A DNA stretch of 64,000 nucleotides from Pempheris klunzingeri (lineage: Eukaryota > Chordata > Actinopteri > Acropomatiformes > Pempheridae), in assembly GCF_042242105.1 (NCBI RefSeq), contig NC_092033.1, positions 7,941,908 through 8,005,907 on the forward strand. Reading direction: 5' to 3'. A model generated the notes under the pieces. That model had not been told where the DNA came from. It worked only from the letters and a program-made list of their open reading frames with translations, and made no database searches. Positions within the stretch are counted from its first letter, which is position 1, and the number at the start of each line of letters is the position of its first letter. This document shows, piece after piece, positions 60,738 through 64,000 of the stretch. A program made the translations under genes and the position numbers.

Positions 60738-63700
60738 CTGAGAGGGGGAAAGAGACAGGAAGAGATTTAGACATTTTGTTAACCAACATCTTGTGACAGA
60801 GTAGACATAGTAACATGAAATCTAAAGAAATAGTTTTGACGTTTCAGGAAACACTTTTTTGCATTATTGCTGAGAGTGGAAGCTGGAGCCAGAAGCGGGT
60901 TAGCTTAGCTTAGCATGAGGACTAGAAAGAGAGAGAAACAGCTAGCTAAGCTAACTGGCAACTCGCTATAGCTTCATATTTTATTTTATGAGAGTGGTGG
61001 GAATTCTCATAACACTCTCCAAAAGAAAGTACAATTCCCACAATGTAATATGTTATTCCTCAAAAATGAGAAAGAGACTCAACAAAAAGAGATACACAAA
61101 GGGGGATAAAAGGATTTTTAAAACCAATAGCACATGAGCACTGGGAGAAAGATAAACTGTCCTTGCAGACATGTGGATTATCAAGGAGTGTGTTTCAGGT
61201 CACACACACACACACACACACTGTAATCTGAAAACACCACAATGTAGTTCTTTCTGCCCATACAGAGTGGAACATTTCTGTGAGAGAGCGCTGATGTTAT
61301 TTTCTTTGGCTGCAGCCGCGCTGAGCCGTCAAACCTAACTGACTTAATGACCAATACATCTGTATCAATAAGAGCGCCGCTCAAACAGTCATGTAACACA
61401 AGCCCACATTTATGTTGGTGTGTGTGTGTGTGTGTGTGAGAGAGGCCTGGGTCAGATATTGGCAAAATATTTCCTCGTTAAGCCTTAACCTCTTCCCTCT
61501 GCTCTCATCTCTTAGCCAGCAAACCTCAGTGGTATTTTATATTACAGTGGCTTTATTCATGTGTAAAACTGCTGTAAGAAATAATACTGTTACTGATTAG
61601 TGAAATCTGCCCAATAAATCACATACAAATATGATCCTTTATCCATATATTATGTTGTAGTATTTACTGGAGAGGTTTTAGGTCAGTTTCTACACAATAC
61701 TGAACGTATTGTTTGTACATAATTTCAATGTGGATTTAGTATTCAGGAGTGGACATCACAGACTGGACATGTACCAAGCAGGCAGGGTCTATTTAAAGAC
61801 ATTATAAAGTTACATTGTGGGAAATGAAGGATGTGTACAGGAATAAAAGTCAGGACATCGCAGATCTGCTGCATCAATTTTGATAACCCTTTTTAAAAAT
61901 CTGCCTCTTAAAAATGCCCCAACTTCATAAAAGTGCAATGTGCAACTGAGGGATATCCTTTTAGATGGATGCAAATACTCATACAGTCATTCTGTAGTGA
62001 TTATTTGGATACCATGCAACAAAAAGTTAGCAGTATACACAATAATACTTAAAAGGGGGCTCCATCTGTGTTCCTTTCTGAGTTCTTCAAATGGAAAGTC
62101 CCAATCAACTGTAAGGAGAGGCTACAGTGAAGATTTCCTACCTTTGATTTAAGACTTTTCAGGTCTGAATACAAATGGAACAATAATGTGAACTCACAGA
62201 AAGATATAAAAACCTCAAAAACTCAAAAAAAGAATGTATCCGCCCTTAACAATAAAGGAAACTCATTGTTTACTTAATAAAACAGCTTTGTTTTACAGAT
62301 TAACTTATTTTACAGATATTCATAATCGTGATGAATAGTTTGAATAGTTATTGAAGAAGTTTGAAATGCACTTTCATCTGTGCTGCTCACTGGTGACGTG
62401 AAGAAAAACAGTCATTTACAATACGTGCACTGAAACAACATCTGTGAAATATTTGCAAATACTATATATGACAGACAGAAGGAAAGAGGGAGAAGAAAGG
62501 AAAGGAAAGAGGGAGCGACAGAAGAGAAGACTGAGGAGAGAATACAGATAAGGGTGAAGACATGAATGGCAGTGAGGAAACAGAGAAAAGCAGCTCAGTC
62601 ACTCCTTTCCTGGTGATATAAGTAAGAAAATACAGTATACTAACATTCTCCATAACACCCAAATATCCTCATGTACACATACAGACAGATTTGTCTTGGC
62701 AGGTAACACAACTTAATGGCTTTGCATTTTAGTTGAAATCTCCCTGAAAAACACAGCAGTAAAGATAAGACTGTGAGACGACTGAGAAGAGATAAATGGT
62801 TTAGTATGCGTCTGCTGTCTTCTGCTCTCTGACTCACACAGCCTTGACCTACAGCACACAGAGACACCTGAAAAGGTGACAAACACAGCACAGATACTGA
62901 CCCACACCTAAAACAGGATTATATACTCAGAATATATCAAACATGAGCAACTGGTGTGACATTAAACATAGAAAGGCTGTAAGACAAAGACTTGAATTGT
63001 GTTGGAAAAACAACACAAGCTGTAAAATAGGATTTAGAGATCCAGGCAAAGTGGCTCCTTAAAATGAACCAGTTTCTCGTTGCACTTCCCTTCTCACAGA
63101 TTACATTTTTTCATTTTGAATTTTTTACAAAAAGCAAAGATTAGAGAAAATAATAAAAAAAACGTATGTTGTACAACAACTGTTTTGATTTTTTTCTATC
63201 CCATTATTCATCATGTGACCTATCAGAAGGGAACTGACCCCTAAGTTGACAGACATTAATACTGAACGTGAAACGTGAAAACTGCATGTGTACACACTCA
63301 TGGTGAAGTCACTGCCTGGACCCTGAAGCAGTTCTTAAAATGTTCTTCAGATAATGTGGTTAAATTGAGGACATGTTTAAAGCCTGGCTGACTACTTGCC
63401 CTAATGGACTTTATTGCAAAATTGTGTCTCACAGAGTCGTCACATCCCAAATCACTGAAATAACCTGGTGAGGAAAACTGACAGGAATGTTAGCCAAAAC
63501 TCAACAAAATGAGACTTGGCTTTCCTCAGAAAATGATCATAATCTAATCCTACACAGAGAAACAAGTACCCATGTTGCTAAGCAATAAACCTCCCCTCTT
63601 TATAGCTCGTTTATAGCCCAAAGAAATTAAATATAAACAATGTTGCATGATTTGGTTTCCAGTTGTGGGGCATACGTTTGGATGTTGTGGTTATGAGCTC

Positions 63701-64000
63701 CCATGGATCAGATCTCATGTAATCACAGTGTGTGGCCAGAGAGAAATGTAGATGAAATAATATAAGTAGGCAGAGAGTTAGTGTTGCCAGAGCGTGTGTG
63801 TGCGTTTCACTGTGTGTTTGTGTGAGGGTGTGTGTGTGTGTGTTTAGGAGATGCATTAGTGAATGTGTGTGTGATACAGTGGTTTGGGTGTTTGATTTGA
63901 CAGTTGTGAGAGAGCACAGCATGAGGCTAAAGTGCATGTTGCAAACTCAAGTTCTGATTTAGTGAGTGACAGACAGGACTGTGGGAAGCAGAGAGACAGA
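60738..64000 (-). other. erc1: erc1 intron (left part)
   Basis: Sequence upstream of the last coding exon on the - strand. It holds a compact foldback repeat (60826-61048), CA and GT tracts at 61199-61220, 61419-61438 and about 63824-63842, and otherwise AT-rich DNA. No further exon with convincing splice sites and frame was found, though short ones could be missed. Confidence 0.6.
60826..61048. mobile_element. Compact foldback element in erc1 intron
   Basis: Carries GGTTAGCTTAGCTTAGCAT, then AAACAGCTAGCTAAGCTAAC and TATAGCTTCATATTTTATTT: the two arms of the palindromic repeat seen at 10946-11464, here almost abutting with the interior lost. It lies about 90 bases from the acceptor of the last erc1 exon. 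Confidence 0.6.

Noticed and set aside
61181-63937. Short - strand open frames as further erc1 exons
   Set aside because: None shows the coiled-coil character of ERC1 or convincing splice sites. Several are microsatellite translations.

Overview
The window looks like teleost nuclear DNA, probably from a percomorph fish. The evidence is a spliced vertebrate-type gene exon, a fish-like single-exon fbxl14, intron-bearing tRNA-Leu(CAA) genes, several dispersed repeats I recognise from memory as common in fish genomes, and an extreme density of (CA)n/(GT)n microsatellites. There are no operons, phage or CRISPR arrays. Only two protein-coding loci can be supported. At the left, fbxl14 (5328-6530, + strand) encodes a complete 400-residue F-box/leucine-rich-repeat protein. 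At the right, the last coding exon of erc1 (60600-60737, - strand) encodes the C-terminal Rab-binding-like (FIP-RBD) end of the ELKS/ERC1 scaffold. The two genes point at each other, which is the same tail-to-tail order as human ERC1-FBXL14, so the roughly 52 kb between them is the intergenic space of a conserved neighbourhood.

Region by region: 1-4.6 kb is microsatellite-rich upstream DNA. 4.6-8.4 kb is the fbxl14 transcription unit with its probable UTRs. 8.4-31.7 kb is gene-poor, with CA/GT tracts, long pyrimidine-rich tracts and decayed dispersed elements, including a long foldback element at 10.9-11.5 kb and a nested insertion at 14.1-14.8 kb. 31.8-34.2, 44.0-46.9 and 52.9-55.2 kb hold three nests of tRNA genes: four intact tRNA-Lys(CTT), six intact tRNA-Leu(CAA) with 27-30 nt introns, and several tRNA-Lys relics. 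Parts of the first two nests are inverted copies of each other. In the third nest a truncated LINE has inserted between two tandem tRNA-Leu units. 58.5-60.6 kb is the probable erc1 3' UTR, and 60.74-64 kb is erc1 intron.

The most interesting unexplained signal is a CpG-rich stretch at about 52.1-52.9 kb that ends, on the - strand, in a textbook splice donor (CAG|GTAAGAAC). It looks like the first exon and promoter of an unrecognised transcript running into the intergenic space. Two weaker exon-like segments with good splice sites lie at 39.2 and 50.3 kb on the + strand. I see no clear undescribed multi-gene system. Most long open frames between the two genes are translated microsatellites (Thr-His or Cys-Val runs). 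Family names for the dispersed repeats come from memory of teleost repeats and were not checked against a library.
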